Below are positions 53,956 to 64,000 of a stretch of DNA of 64,000 nt, piece after piece. The stretch lies in contig CAOLHI010000963.1 of the NCBI GenBank assembly GCA_948474755.1, positions 124,001-188,000 on the forward strand, read 5' to 3'. The notes beneath the pieces are model-generated. The model saw only the letters and a program-made list of their open reading frames with translations, ran no database searches and was not told the DNA's origin. Positions within the stretch are counted from its first letter, which is position 1, and every line of letters starts with the position of its first letter. Both the position numbers and the translations under genes were made by a program. The stretch comes from Ctenosaura bakeri (lineage: Eukaryota; Chordata; Lepidosauria; Squamata; Iguanidae).

Positions 53956-54889
53956 TTTCCCCAGCACTGCTCTTACTGTCATATAAATTCAGAGCATGGG
54001 AAATATTGGGGAATACCACTAAGCATCATGGGAAATTTAACATGACTGAAGATGAACCACTTTGAACTAAGGAGAAAAGGTATGAAGGGATCATAAAAGT
54101 GAGGCTAACCTTGAATTCTGCCCTATATTCTGCCATTTTGGCCAAACTGGTCTTCCTTGTTGGTTTCCTTTTTTCACTACTGCCTCCTCTTTGCCTTTTC
54201 CTCTGGGCACAAAGTTGATCACATAGTCAAGGGAGCCTATTTTGCACTTGGATTATATGAAGTTTTGGCTTGACTGTTCAGCACAATTGTGCAATTCTCT
54301 ATGAGATTCCTTTGTGAGTTTTGTGCATGCAACAGAGGGCAAATTAGAATAAAACTATAATGCAAAAGGGGGGAAATGGTAGGGCAAACCAAGGAACCAT
54401 TACTTTTTTTAAAAAAAACCCCTAGAATTCTTAAACAACTTCCCATGCTAACTGGGGGTTCTAGGAGCTATAGTCCAAAAAAGTAATTTTTCCTAGTTCT
54501 GACGGAGCCCATCTAGAATGAGAGTAAAGAAAATGTGGAACTGGAAGAAATAATGCTGACAATGCCCCAACAGACAATGTCTTTGGCAGCAATGGCCCTA
54601 TTGCTATGTGACTACATGTCTTCTTTCAGAGTTGGCACCAATTTCAGGAACAGAGAGTAGTATGCCAAGATGGCACAGCATCAGTTCCAATACTGACCAG
54701 GTCTGAGCCAAAGCAAGCAGTAGCATAGACAAACCTCTTGTCTAAGAGAAGTATCCAACTTTATCCATATTGCAAAAGGCCCAAGGAAGGATGAGTAACG
54801 TGCATTTCTTGCTCCTTCATACTGTCAGCTTGTCAAAAGTACAACTTTTGCAACTCGTCTAGGGCAAAGTGAAAATTAGATCTAGATCA

Positions 54890-55440
54890 CAGACATATAG
54901 GGTTGGAATGCATCTTGAACTCACCTAAACCAACCGTTTGTTCAATGAAAGATTGTTGCAACTGCCAAAGGGGTAGTCACATTGGCTTGTTACAGCAAAA
55001 CCAACAGAACCCTGTAGCACCTTTTAAGATTAAAACAAAATTATTATTGAACTGTCCTGGACTATAGCTCACTCTCATCAGATGCACTGGAAGAGATCTT
55101 TGAACTACTGCATCCCTGAAAGACATTTGTCCATCCTCTACTCAAATACCTCCAGTGAAGGAATGCTCATTGCCTCTTTAGACAGTTTGTGCTACCATCA
55201 AACAGCTCTTACTGCTAGAAAGATTATCTTAAAGTTTACCTCAAATCTGTTTCCTTTCAGATTTCTACTCTTCAGCTTTAGTCCTGCCTTATGCTGAAGG
55301 TGAGTCAGAGAACAAGAATGCTCCATCTTCTTCAGGCAGTCTTTTGTATAGTTAAAGACCACTGTCATAGCTTTCCTTCTCTTCTCCAGGCTGAACACAT
55401 CCAACTTTTTCATCAGTTTCTCAAAGTTTTTTTATTTCCC
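54890..55440 (-). mobile_element. Old CR1/L3-like LINE 3' fragment with a short inserted repeat
   Basis: ATCACAGACATATAGGGTTG and AATGCATCTTGAACTCACC resemble a diverged CR1 3' end; CTCCAGTGAAGGAATGCTCA, TCTTACTGCTAGAAAGATTA and AGGCTGAACACATCCAAC resemble the matching upstream part on the minus strand. At about 54990-55090 lies another dispersed repeat (ACCAACAGAACCCTGTAGCA, then CTCATCAGATGCA). Confidence 0.55.
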
Positions 55441-55934
55441 AAGCCTAGACCATCCTGAAGTCTTCTGAAAAGCATTGAAAGCTGCAAAACATGCACTTAA
55501 GTTTCTTAAATGCTTAATAATAAAGCTAATTTATATTTCATAGTAAATCGCAAGAGGAGGTGATTAGTTGCTTGTTAGAAATTAATCGTAACATATACAG
55601 CAATGCATCAGGTGGAGGGCCCAAAAGTAACAAAAGACATCCCTTTCTAATTTTTCTGAGCCATATAGAAGATGCAGAGCTTCAGAGGTGCTGCAGTGTA
55701 TTTACTAAGGAACTAATTTACATACAAGGAAGTCTACTGTTCAGATCTTGCATCTGCCATCAATCATTGCCTATGCCATCTTCAGTTCATGTAAATACAA
55801 CTTTTCACAGATATATAATGAGGAGGAGGAAAGAGAGTGTGTGTGCACGTGTGCATCGATGGTGTGTGTGTGTGACGGGGGCGGGAATATAGGTAGTGAG
55901 CCAGACCCAGGGCGATAGTGAATGGAAGAGAATG

Positions 55935-56070
55935 AGTTTACTGTTGTGTGCCTTCAAGTTATATCTGACCTATGTTATCCTAAGGTAAACCTGTCATGTG
56001 GTTTTCTGGGGGCTGAGAATGTGTGATGTGTCCAAGGTCAGCCAGTGGGTTTCCATGGCTAGGTAGGTAA
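55935..56070 (-). mobile_element. tRNA-derived SINE (BovB-tail family) fragment
   Basis: TTGTGTGCCTTCAAGTTATA, TAAGGTAAACCTGTCATGTG and CCAGTGGGTTTCCATGGCTA; the tRNA-like head is missing. Confidence 0.75.
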
Positions 56071-57712
56071 GTCATGCTAAAGAAATGGGAAAAAAGATGA
56101 GAAAGGGATGAACTGACTGGCAGAAGAGGCCATGAGAGAAAAAGCATTTGCCTTCCATCTGACAGACTGCTGTTAGCATAGAAAGCTAAGGCTTAAAGTC
56201 AGTTATCTTGTATTTTGAGGCTCCAGTTATACCTTTCCCTTGTATTCATGTCTTTTCAGGCAGGTTTCTTGTCCTTTTTGAATAACCATGCCTCCCATGG
56301 CAGCCATTTTGTGATGGTGCCCAAAACAGTTACTCAATTGCTCAAACTGTAACAAGGGTGGTAAAAAAAATCCTGGGGCTTCATGTGTTCCCCAAGTCTA
56401 TTTGTTTTGTTGTTGTTGTTGAAACTCTTGACTCCTCTAGACACCAGAGGCCATACTTCTGGACCCAAAATTCCCCACCTCTACCTCATATGGAGAGCAG
56501 AGAGAGAGAAATATATCAGTTCTTGCAGTGAGATCATTTGTTTCTGTGTACTTCTGAGTCCCCAGATCACTCTTGAACCTTCAAGAGAGTTCAGATTCAA
56601 TTTGGTCTGTTTTGGACAGGTCTCACATTCATTTGGACATCTCTCTCTCTCTCCCCCCACCCCGAACCAGTCTTATTTGATACCAGATGACAGATTCAGC
56701 TGGATCTGATGTGCATTCCTAATAGGTAATATGGTGTGTAGAAACTCTCAAATAAATTTTGTTAGTCTTACTAAAGCTCTTTTGACTTCCCTTGGAATGC
56801 CACTAATGCTTTGTTCACACAGTAAGCTCCATATTCACCTTATATATAGTTGCAAGTGAAACTCAACTAACAATACTTCAGGATGTACAAATCTTTCCTG
56901 AGAAACTTCTCCAGTCTTATTTAAAATTCCTCTGGTATTTTGTTATAAGAAGAATCTCCAAATTCATTTTGAAATGCAATAAAGGAAAAGCCTTGTAAGG
57001 ATTTATAGAATTCTTTCTTTTCTTTCACTTCTTTTTCTTTCAGTTATGGAATTTACATCTGATGACATCTCTAAAGAACCTTGTCTGAAGAAGAACTCTC
57101 ATTTGCTTCAGACTTTGCTACAAGTGAGATTTGGACTTGATGTTCATGTACCTAAAGAGGAAATTTGGATGCTGGACAAAATATGAACATCTGGCATGTT
57201 CATTTATTGCACAAAGAGGTTCCAGACAGCCAAATTATCAGACATAGTTGTCATCAGAACATGAGAAAAGGAATGACTCTCTTCACAATTCACACTATCC
57301 ATATGTGTTATGTAAAGCTGTGACCAATTATTGAGAGAGGGGTAGAAATGGGATTTGGAGCTATATTTAGCCAGTGGTTTCTTTTGTCCCCCCTTGGCTT
57401 AAAGACCTCTTTGGTAATGACAATTCTCAGATTGGTGCCAATGACACAGAACACCATGTTCTGTGACACTCAGATGTAACACCTCACAGGTGGAGGGTGC
57501 AGCTTAAAATGAGATGTTCTGAATTGCTGCTCTTTGCAATGAAAGGTACAACATGTTCTGCAACAGGTTAGGTTTTTCATCATGAAATCCAGAAAATGAA
57601 CATTCATGTGCAACTTGGCTAATTCAAAGGCGACTTGGTCTACAAAACAAAACAGCATGGCTGAGATCCAAACAGCACTTTGACAGAGTGCAGTCTTCAC
57701 CAAGATACTTAC

Positions 57713-57838
57713 ATTTGTCATCTTTTTCTTCCCTAGATGTGCAACAATAGCCAGAGGGCTCCAGGGAATAACTCCATCTCTCAGTGTTTGATCACCTATG
57801 GAGAAATGCTTGGGCACATTCCTGCTGCCATGGTGCTC
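57713..57838 (-). other. Exon-like open segment with consensus splice sites
   Basis: On the minus strand a pyrimidine-rich acceptor (CCCTCTTCTCTAG) precedes exactly 126 bp that are open in the phase-0 frame (42 codons: EHHGSRNVPKHFSIGDQTLR, then DGVIPWSPLAIVAHLGKKKM, then TN), followed by donor GTAAGTATC. I do not recognise the peptide; it does not match any part of PHACTR proteins I remember. It could be an exon of another minus-strand gene, a species-specific PHACTR3 exon, part of a mobile element, or chance. Confidence 0.35.
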
Positions 57839-57917
57839 CTAGAGAAGAGGGACCAGTCTTTGCTTCCAGCATAAGGCTGCTGTTTCTTCCCTAGATATTC
57901 TAGGGCAACCAAAATGT

Positions 57918-57990
57918 CATGGAGTCATAGAATCATAGAGCTAGAAGAGACCACAGGGGCCATCCAGTCCAACCCCCAGTTGTACTCCAT
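57918..57990 (-). mobile_element. CR1 LINE 3' tail
   Basis: GTCATAGAATCATAGAGCTA, GAAGAGACCACAGGGGCC and ATCCAGTCCAACCCCCAG: complement of the last ~70 bp of a CR1. Confidence 0.85.
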
Positions 57991-58349
57991 AGGCAAGCAG
58001 TGCCTGGTAGAACAGAGCTGCACCCAGGAGGCTTCTGAGCTGCTGCTGCTACTGCATACTCAGACCAAGGTAGACAGCACAAGGAAGTTCTCAATATCTC
58101 CTTTTAGAATGCCACCACAAGTACTATATGCCAGCACATGTCATAAATAGCAGTCTAGCTTATCTTCTCCTGCTATCTAATTTCAACAAGCATGCCTTGA
58201 AATGACCATACATTCATAAAAGGGAGCAAAATTACTGGTAGTAGTGGCTAGTGGCTTCCATGTCCTGGCCACACCAAGGAGCAATGTGAAGCATTAAGCA
58301 TCTGTCTTATTTTATTTAGAATACAGATGGAATTCTTCACTGGTTTTCT

Positions 58350-58690
58350 TCTCTAAGGAAGCAACAAGTAATTTTAGCAATTTTCTTCTTATTGCAAAAA
58401 GTCTTTGAAAACGGCACAGTTTTTGATGGTTATTTGCAGTTTAGAATATATTCTGTACATTTGCACTTGGTTGCTGGAAACAACATTTTCTGCATAGAAA
58501 ACAGCATTCTGGAAGAAAATAACATTTCTGTGCAGAAATATCATGTCATGTGCAAAAACATTTTGTCTGCAGAAAATGACACTGTCTGGACAGAGAAGCC
58601 TCCTTTCTGTGAAGAACAACCACATAGAAATTTTTCACACAGTAAGTCCCAAACTGAGAAGATACTCATCAATCCAGGGTTCTTCTCATA
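58350..58690 (+). repeat. Unclassified repeat with TTTCTGTGCA words, copy B
   Basis: Collinear with 42830-43180 (GGAAGCAACAAGTAATTTTA, AAAGTCTTTGAAAAC, AACATTTCTGTGCAGAAA, AAGTCCCAAACTGAGAAGAT). Same orientation. Confidence 0.6.
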
Positions 58691-59287
58691 AGGACTGATT
58701 GATTGATTGATCTGATGCTGATAGAACAGGTGGGGGGGGAGTTGAAACCATTTTTTAAAATTTTGAATATCCTTCCAATTTTCCAATTTAGAGTAAGAGA
58801 TTCACAAAAAGACATGATTTTCCTGCCACCCACCTCCATTGCTCTATGTCATTTAAAAAATAAAAAACACACCTCCAAATCCCAATTCAGTACTCAGATA
58901 TTATTTTGGCTTTCCATTGGAAGTACAGCAATGTTGGCAGCTGGCCCTGAGCCTATGACAGTCAGTTTCAGGTAAGAAACAACCACACAAATTGAGATTG
59001 AAAGAAAAAGACTCCCTAGATGCCAGGTCACTTTATCAATGTTCACATGCCAAGCAGAAACACAATAATCTTTGATCTGAGGAATAGTTTGGCACCACAC
59101 AGAATATGAATGCCTGTCAGCACTCACATGACGAGTAACTGATGTATGCTCAGCAGTCTGAATACGCAACAATTAAATGCCAGGATTCTGAAAGTAATGT
59201 CCATCACAAAAATTAGAAGGTGCCACTCTGGTCAAAACCACAGAAAAGGATTCAAAGGAAGAACCTGAAAGTTGCTCAAAGAACTTT

Positions 59288-59708
59288 GGCCCTTTCTGCA
59301 GGAGGCTCTCGTTCTGGCATGGGGATGGGAAAGGAGCATGACCGCGACGACACCTCTGCATAACATTGCCATGGTCCCATCCTTTTCCTGTTGCCAGCTG
59401 GTGCAATTCTGGATTAAATTGTTGATGGGTTTTCCTCCTCAATGACCTGTGATCACCCGACTGTCCTGCACTTACCTGCCCTGCGGAAGACCTGGAAGCA
59501 CAATGGAGGCACTTCCTGTCCCAGTGCAGCATGGGAAAGTGCCCAGCTGTGCTGCAGAAGGACAAGACGTATCCCTTGCACTCCCTTCCACAAGAAGTAG
59601 GTTGGGTGCAGAGGGGAGAGCTCCCACTGTGCTCCCTTCTTGGAAGAGCTGCTGCTGGGATCACCACCAGAGGATGATAAGATGACAAGGCAGGGTGTGC
59701 GAAGGGCC
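59288..59708. mobile_element. GC-rich MITE (GGCC-terminal family), TTT target duplication
   Basis: Left end GGCCCTTTCTGCAGGAGGCT, right end GTGTGCGAAGGGCC; TTT at 59285-59287 and 59709-59711. The body shares GCAGCATGGGAAAGTGCCCA and CAGTGCAGCATGGGA-type words with the copies at 29298 and 35805. On the minus strand it has donor-like CAG|GTAAGTG near 59463. Confidence 0.78.
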
Positions 59709-60115
59709 TTTGTATGCTGTCAAAACTTAATTTGTTGCTCCTCCTGCCACACTATTGAAGAGAAAAGCCACTGTTAAATTGAGAAGTGGCTTTCCTCTTC
59801 AGCATTGGGAACTTCTGTGGCAAAACAGCAAACAAAGATCTCACTGCATGTTGTCTTCCAATGTACATGCTCCATTCAGCCCTATTCTGTGTTTACAAAT
59901 TGCTCACTAATGTTTAAGTCCATAGGCTCTGGATCAAGTCAAATGTTTTCTGATAAACCACCTAGTTGAGATATGAAGTGACAGTATATTTTTCACCAGC
60001 TTTTCAAGTAGATTTGAGCTGAGGGTATTCACTATTCTTTAGAAATATTCATGGCAATGCCATGAAATACCTCCCTTTTTCAGGTATTCAGCACAGCCTG
60101 CCTGTTCACTTAAAT

Positions 60116-60310
60116 TTCATAGAATCATAGAATCATAGAAATGTAGAGTTGGAAGAGACCACACTGGCCATCCAGTTCAAGCCTCTGCCATGCAGGAACA
60201 CCCTCAAAGCACTCCCGACAGATGGCCATCAAGCCTCGCTTAAATACCTCCAAAGAAGGAGACTCCACTACACTCCGAGGTAGCATATTCCACCGCTGGA
60301 CAGTCCTTTG
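60116..60310 (-). mobile_element. CR1 LINE 3' fragment
   Basis: TCATAGAATCATAGAATCAT, GGCCATCCAGTTCAAGCCTC, CACTCCCGACAGATGGCCAT and GAGACTCCACTACACTCCGA; complement of a CR1 3' end. Confidence 0.9.
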
Positions 60311-60459
60311 ATTGTCTTCATAAGGCATGTGAGGTCATACCATTCACTGTGCATCTCATCCGCATAACTAATACAGGAGGAAAGGAAACAGCAGCATCCA
60401 GAAAAAAAAGAAGAACCAGCAACTGGGGTTACTGGGAAGTAAACTGCTGTTTATTTCAT

Positions 60460-61135
60460 TCTTCCAAAGGGAGGAGGAAAACTAATATCTCCTTGTTAGG
60501 TGAGAGATTTCTCTGCAAAGTAACTACATGTGAAAAGAGATTTTCCCCCTCAGAAATTTGCCAAAATGATACTCAGCAAAGTGCTTTTTGCAAATTATGA
60601 TTGATGCTGCCTAGTTCTTTGGACTTTTGAAAAGTATAGGCATTTGGATGGATAATTTGCATCTTATCTTATCAACAACTCTATCCTTCTGTGCTTGTTG
60701 TGCACATGTGCGTGTCTTTGCACTTTGTGCAAAGACTAGTAGAGGTAGATAGACTATTAGAGGTTGAGGCTTCTTCTGAAAATTTCAGGAAAATTGATAT
60801 ATGTGTGTGGGAGGAAACAAATGTCTCCTTAGTAGGTAAGAGATTTTTGTGCAAAGTAACTACATTTGAAAAGAGATGTTTTTCCCCAGAAATTTGCCAA
60901 AATGAGACTTAGCAAAGTGCTTTTTGAAAATTATTATTGATGTTGTCTAGTTCCTTGGACTTTTGAAAAGTGTAGGTATTTGGATGGGTAGTTTGCATCT
61001 CATTTTATCAACAACCCTATCCTTCTGTGCTTGCTGTGCACATGTGTGTGTGTGTGTTTGTATTTTGCTTGACAAAGGGGGCATATGATCAGAGGATGAT
61101 TTTTTTTCCTGCAAATTTCAGGGAAATTTGTGGGG
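60460..61135 (+). repeat. Diverged tandem duplication, unit about 336 bp
   Basis: 60460-60795 and 60796-61135 are direct copies. Matched markers at a steady 334-337 bp offset include GGAGGAAA (60473/60810), CCTTCTGTGCTTG (60685/61021) and AAATTTCAGG (60779/61113). No coding content is recognised. Confidence 0.8.
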
Positions 61136-61165
61136 TGGTGTTCCTCATTTCAATCTCATTTCTTG

Positions 61166-61372
61166 TTCTTGTCATTGTTGTTGTGTGCCTTCAAGTCATT
61201 TCCAATTTATGGTGTACCCTAAGGCAAACCTGTCATGGGGTTTTCTAGGGCTGAGAGTGTACGACATGCCCAAGGTCATCCAGTGGGCTTCCATGTCTAA
61301 GTGGGAAACCAAACCCTGGTCTCCAGGGTTGTAGTCCAAGGCTCAAACCACTACAGCACACTGGCTCTTTTC
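61166..61372 (-). mobile_element. tRNA-derived SINE (BovB-tail family), near full length
   Basis: Plus strand TTGTTGTTGTGTGCCTTCAA, CCTAAGGCAAACCTGTCATG, GCCCAAGGTCATCCAGTGGG, CTCCAGGGTTGTAGTCCAAG and CTCAAACCACTACAGCACAC, ending TGGCTCTTTT; head at the right end. Confidence 0.85.
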
Positions 61373-63251
61373 AAACTCAGAGGAGGCAAAACAAAAACAC
61401 AACTTTGGTCAAGTTGGCAGTTTTCTGACAGGGTATCCTGATCGGTCTAGGTGCCCTTTCTTATTGAGGGCAGTTTTTTTGAAAAACATATACTCTTTAT
61501 ATCTCTACCAGATAGAATCAGTGGGACAAAACAGAATTGGGGTGTGTATGGGTGGGTATATCTGCATTTTCTTAGTATTTTGGAGTAGCAGTCTCCCTGT
61601 AGTGAAATTGCTTCATTCATCTTGAAAACAAAAGTGGGAGAATCTCTGGTACACCCCCAGATTTCGACATTGCAGCTCCTTTGTGTTCCTCCCTTGTGTC
61701 ACCAGCAGCATTTGTGACAGGATATTTATAACCCCAGGGGTCTCTTTGACCTCTTGGTACACAAAGTGCCTTAACAAAATAAATATTAGATGCCCCTGGG
61801 AAATATGTTTTACTCAGCACAAGGAGGTCACCAGGGAGACCTTTTAAAGGTCAGACAGTTTCATAATAATAAAATATGAGAAATCAAGGGCAAATGGCTA
61901 GAGCTAAAGAATGAACCAACCTCTTTCTAATTAAAGAAAATAATATGTCACAGCTTATATCAAATATATTGCATGGTCAGCTGAATGCAATCCAGCTCAT
62001 AATGTGGTGAGGGGAAATATAAAATTCAAAAGCCCACTACAGATGGAGTGACAAAACACGACAGAAGACAGTGCTTTATTTTAAAGGCTATCCAGGACAA
62101 CTCAAGTTTACAGATAAAGAAGGGAGATCAAGGGCCTTGAAACTGTTTATCAACCATCAGTATGTGGATAACAAACCAAACATTCAAAACAAGCCACCTG
62201 GTTATAGCTGTTTCCGACTATCGTGCAATTTTCTGTATTTCTATTTAAACCATCATCATATTTTTCTAAATGTGTTTCTATATATCATGAGCTATTATGT
62301 GCACATTTTATGCAAATCTGTGCCTTCTGTTGTATTTCTGATAATGTGGAAAAAGAGAGAAATTATTTGGCCATTTTTTGTTTTGTTCAGTTCTCATTTT
62401 TCTAGCCTTGAATCCATTTTCTCTTCTTTCTGCATCAGTTTCCTTTTTTTGAAAAAAAAAAAGCTGGCATGAAAGTATGTACACATCTGTGTACATTTCT
62501 CCTAATCTGTAGACCTATGTAGCAAGCAATTTCACCTACTGTAGACATTTCTGCAAGCAATCTTGTTTTATGTATTGTGTTTTCACCATTATTTTCACTT
62601 AGATGCAATTTGTACACACTTTTTTCAGTTATACGCATCCTTGTATGCATTTTTTGAAAGAAGAATTATATTACCAAAATTGGTAAAGGTTTGATTGCAT
62701 CTTGGTTTGCATATTTGTTTGTGAAATGTGAATTAGGTAAATTGGCATAAAAATGCAAACTGAATTTCTCCCTTATATTTATGTACATACTAACCTGTGC
62801 AATTAATAGAAGATTCTTTTGTTTAGTTTGTGTTCTCTAAAATTGTTTTGTGAACTCTAAATGAGGTTGTAAATCACTCTCTAAACGATATCACTACAAT
62901 TATTCACCAGTATCATTTTCCATAAAAAAAAATGTACCAGGGTTTTCTTTTCTGTTGTTGTATGGAGGAGTTTTGTTGTTGTGTGGAGACAAATGGATAA
63001 GTTTTATATAACTGAATACTCCTCCACATTAAAAAAAATTCTCACATATTAAAGAAAACAAAACAAGTATGCAAGACTGTTTTTTGAACAGAACCGCATC
63101 TAACCATGCAATCTCCACTCCACCTCAATCACTGGCTGAATGGACCTCCATCTCTCAGCATGCCTGCTATCATGATAAGGTTGGTTTGGGAGGATATTTA
63201 CATTTGTGGTAACAGGGCTGCAATCATGACTATGTTGAGAACCGACACTAG

Positions 63252-63453
63252 GGCCATTTCCGCACTACACTGTCATAGTGCTATTATTCCACTTTCAACA
63301 TCCTGTGGAATCCTGGGGTTTGCAGTTTAGGGAGGGGCATTTAGAATTCTCAGCCAGGGAGCTCTTTGGCCTCAGCAAACGACAAACCCCAGAATTCCAC
63401 AGGGTGTTGAAAGTGGAGTAACAGCACTGTAACAGTGTAGGGTGGAAATGGCC
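63252..63453. mobile_element. Foldback MITE, GGCCATTTC family
   Basis: Hairpin with ends GGCCATTTCCGCACTACACT and GTAGGGTGGAAATGGCC; arms carry CTTTCAACATCCTGTGG and ACAGGGTGTTGAAAGTGG. Flanking triplets TAG and TTC differ, so the duplication is lost or never existed. The centre (AATTCTCAGCCAGGGAGC) matches the copy at 24343-24543 in inverted order. Confidence 0.82.
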
Positions 63454-63529
63454 TTCGATCTATAACTCTGGTTATGAATTTGTAACTGCAATACAGAATG
63501 ACAATTAACTCTTCCAACTCTTCTTCCTC

Positions 63530-63553
63530 CTCCTCCTCCAAAAAAAAAAAAAA
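63530..63553. repeat. (TCC)n/A-rich simple repeat
   Basis: Short TCC run followed by an A tract. Confidence 0.75.
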
Positions 63554-63610
63554 GAGGTAAAAAGGTAGATCAGAATAAGTCTTTGTAAACATTCATTTAT
63601 ATGTGTATAC

Positions 63611-63980
63611 AGGAAGCCCCCCACCTTTTGATGCCCCATTATCAGACTATTTGCTCTTTTGACGCTTCCAGATTGAGAACAAGTTCCATTAATTCAGCAG
63701 GGGTTCCACTTTCTCATCATCATTTTTCTTACCTATCAGGGCTTGCTTGGAACTTCACATGTGTGCACACTGCTTGCAAAGTGAGCTGAGACGGGGAAAG
63801 GTGCTAAGCTGGCTGAGAGACTTTGCAATTAGCGGGCGGGCAGGCAGACAGTCCCAAGTGAGCCTCCATAAATCCTTAATGCTCCCTACAGAATAGTACA
63901 TGAGTTCCACTTTTCAATCAATTCCGTTTTCTAACCGTGCTCCAGCCCATAACCTGTCAGATAATTGGGGAAGCCTGTAC
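63611..63980 (+). repeat. Unclassified dispersed repeat, copy 2 (pairs with 47333-47663)
   Basis: Same ordered blocks as 47333-47663 with a longer central part (CAGGGGTTCCACTTTCTCAT) and a GGGCGGGCAGGCAGACAGTC segment. It continues to near the window edge. Confidence 0.7.
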
Positions 63981-64000
63981 GCATATTTAGAAATAACTTA

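Larger units (their letters stand above)
18823..64000 (-). other. Probable large intron of the PHACTR3-like gene (runs off the window)
   Basis: No further PHACTR-like exon was recognised above 18822, so the remaining 45 kb is most simply one intron continuing past the window edge. It carries the DIRS element, most of the MITEs, and the CR1, BovB and SINE copies listed separately. Long parts show no recognisable feature: 21560-23960, 27640-29170, 33345-34540, 43240-44120, 44230-46190, 49460-51240, 51450-53260, 56080-57700 and 61380-63250. The call is an inference from absence; small exons or a nested gene could be missed. Confidence 0.55.

Noticed and set aside
1..64000. CRISPR array or prokaryotic operon
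   Set aside because: No regular direct repeats with unique spacers and no bacterial gene organisation; the sequence is a vertebrate genome.

Overview
The window reads as nuclear DNA of a squamate reptile (lizard or snake). It is mostly AT-rich, non-coding DNA holding CR1 and BovB-type LINE tails, several tRNA-derived SINE families, a 5S-rRNA-derived SINE, hAT elements, foldback MITEs and one full-length DIRS retrotransposon. No bacterial-type operons or RNA gene clusters are present. Family names are by recognition, without database searches.

Host gene. Five small exons on the minus strand (18767-18822, 11547-11608, 7514-7654, 3945-4021 and a terminal coding exon at 1997-1982) join in frame with canonical AG/GT splice sites. 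They encode the C-terminus of a phosphatase-and-actin-regulator protein, best matching PHACTR3 (scapinin): two RPEL actin-binding motifs, the RVxF-PhiPhi-R-W PP1-binding string and the FHRP end. Sequence below 1981 is probable 3' UTR. I found no further PHACTR exon above 18822, so 18823-64000 is probably one very long intron that continues beyond the window.

Mobile DNA. The main feature is a DIRS-type tyrosine-recombinase retrotransposon at about 36432-42531, GC-rich, on the same strand as the host gene. It has gag (39735-42200), RT-RNase H-methyltransferase (37820-39733) and tyrosine recombinase (36807-38675) reading frames. Its inverted terminal repeats share an identical 139-bp core, and it has the internal complementary region expected of a circular-junction replication cycle. 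All frames are open, but one RNase H catalytic aspartate appears to be asparagine.

A second theme is a set of terminal-inverted-repeat elements ending in GGCC(A/C)(T/C)TTC. They come as short hairpins of about 105-220 bp and GC-rich elements of about 406-477 bp. Most intact copies are flanked by 3-bp target duplications of differing sequence (TAA, TGA, CAT, TTA, ATA, TTT), which points to one shared transposase. Other items include a 306-bp hAT element with a perfect 8-bp duplication, a 1-kb hAT split by later insertions, a 336-bp tandem duplication, three pairs of related unclassified repeats, and an exon-like 126-bp open segment with consensus splice sites at 57713-57838.
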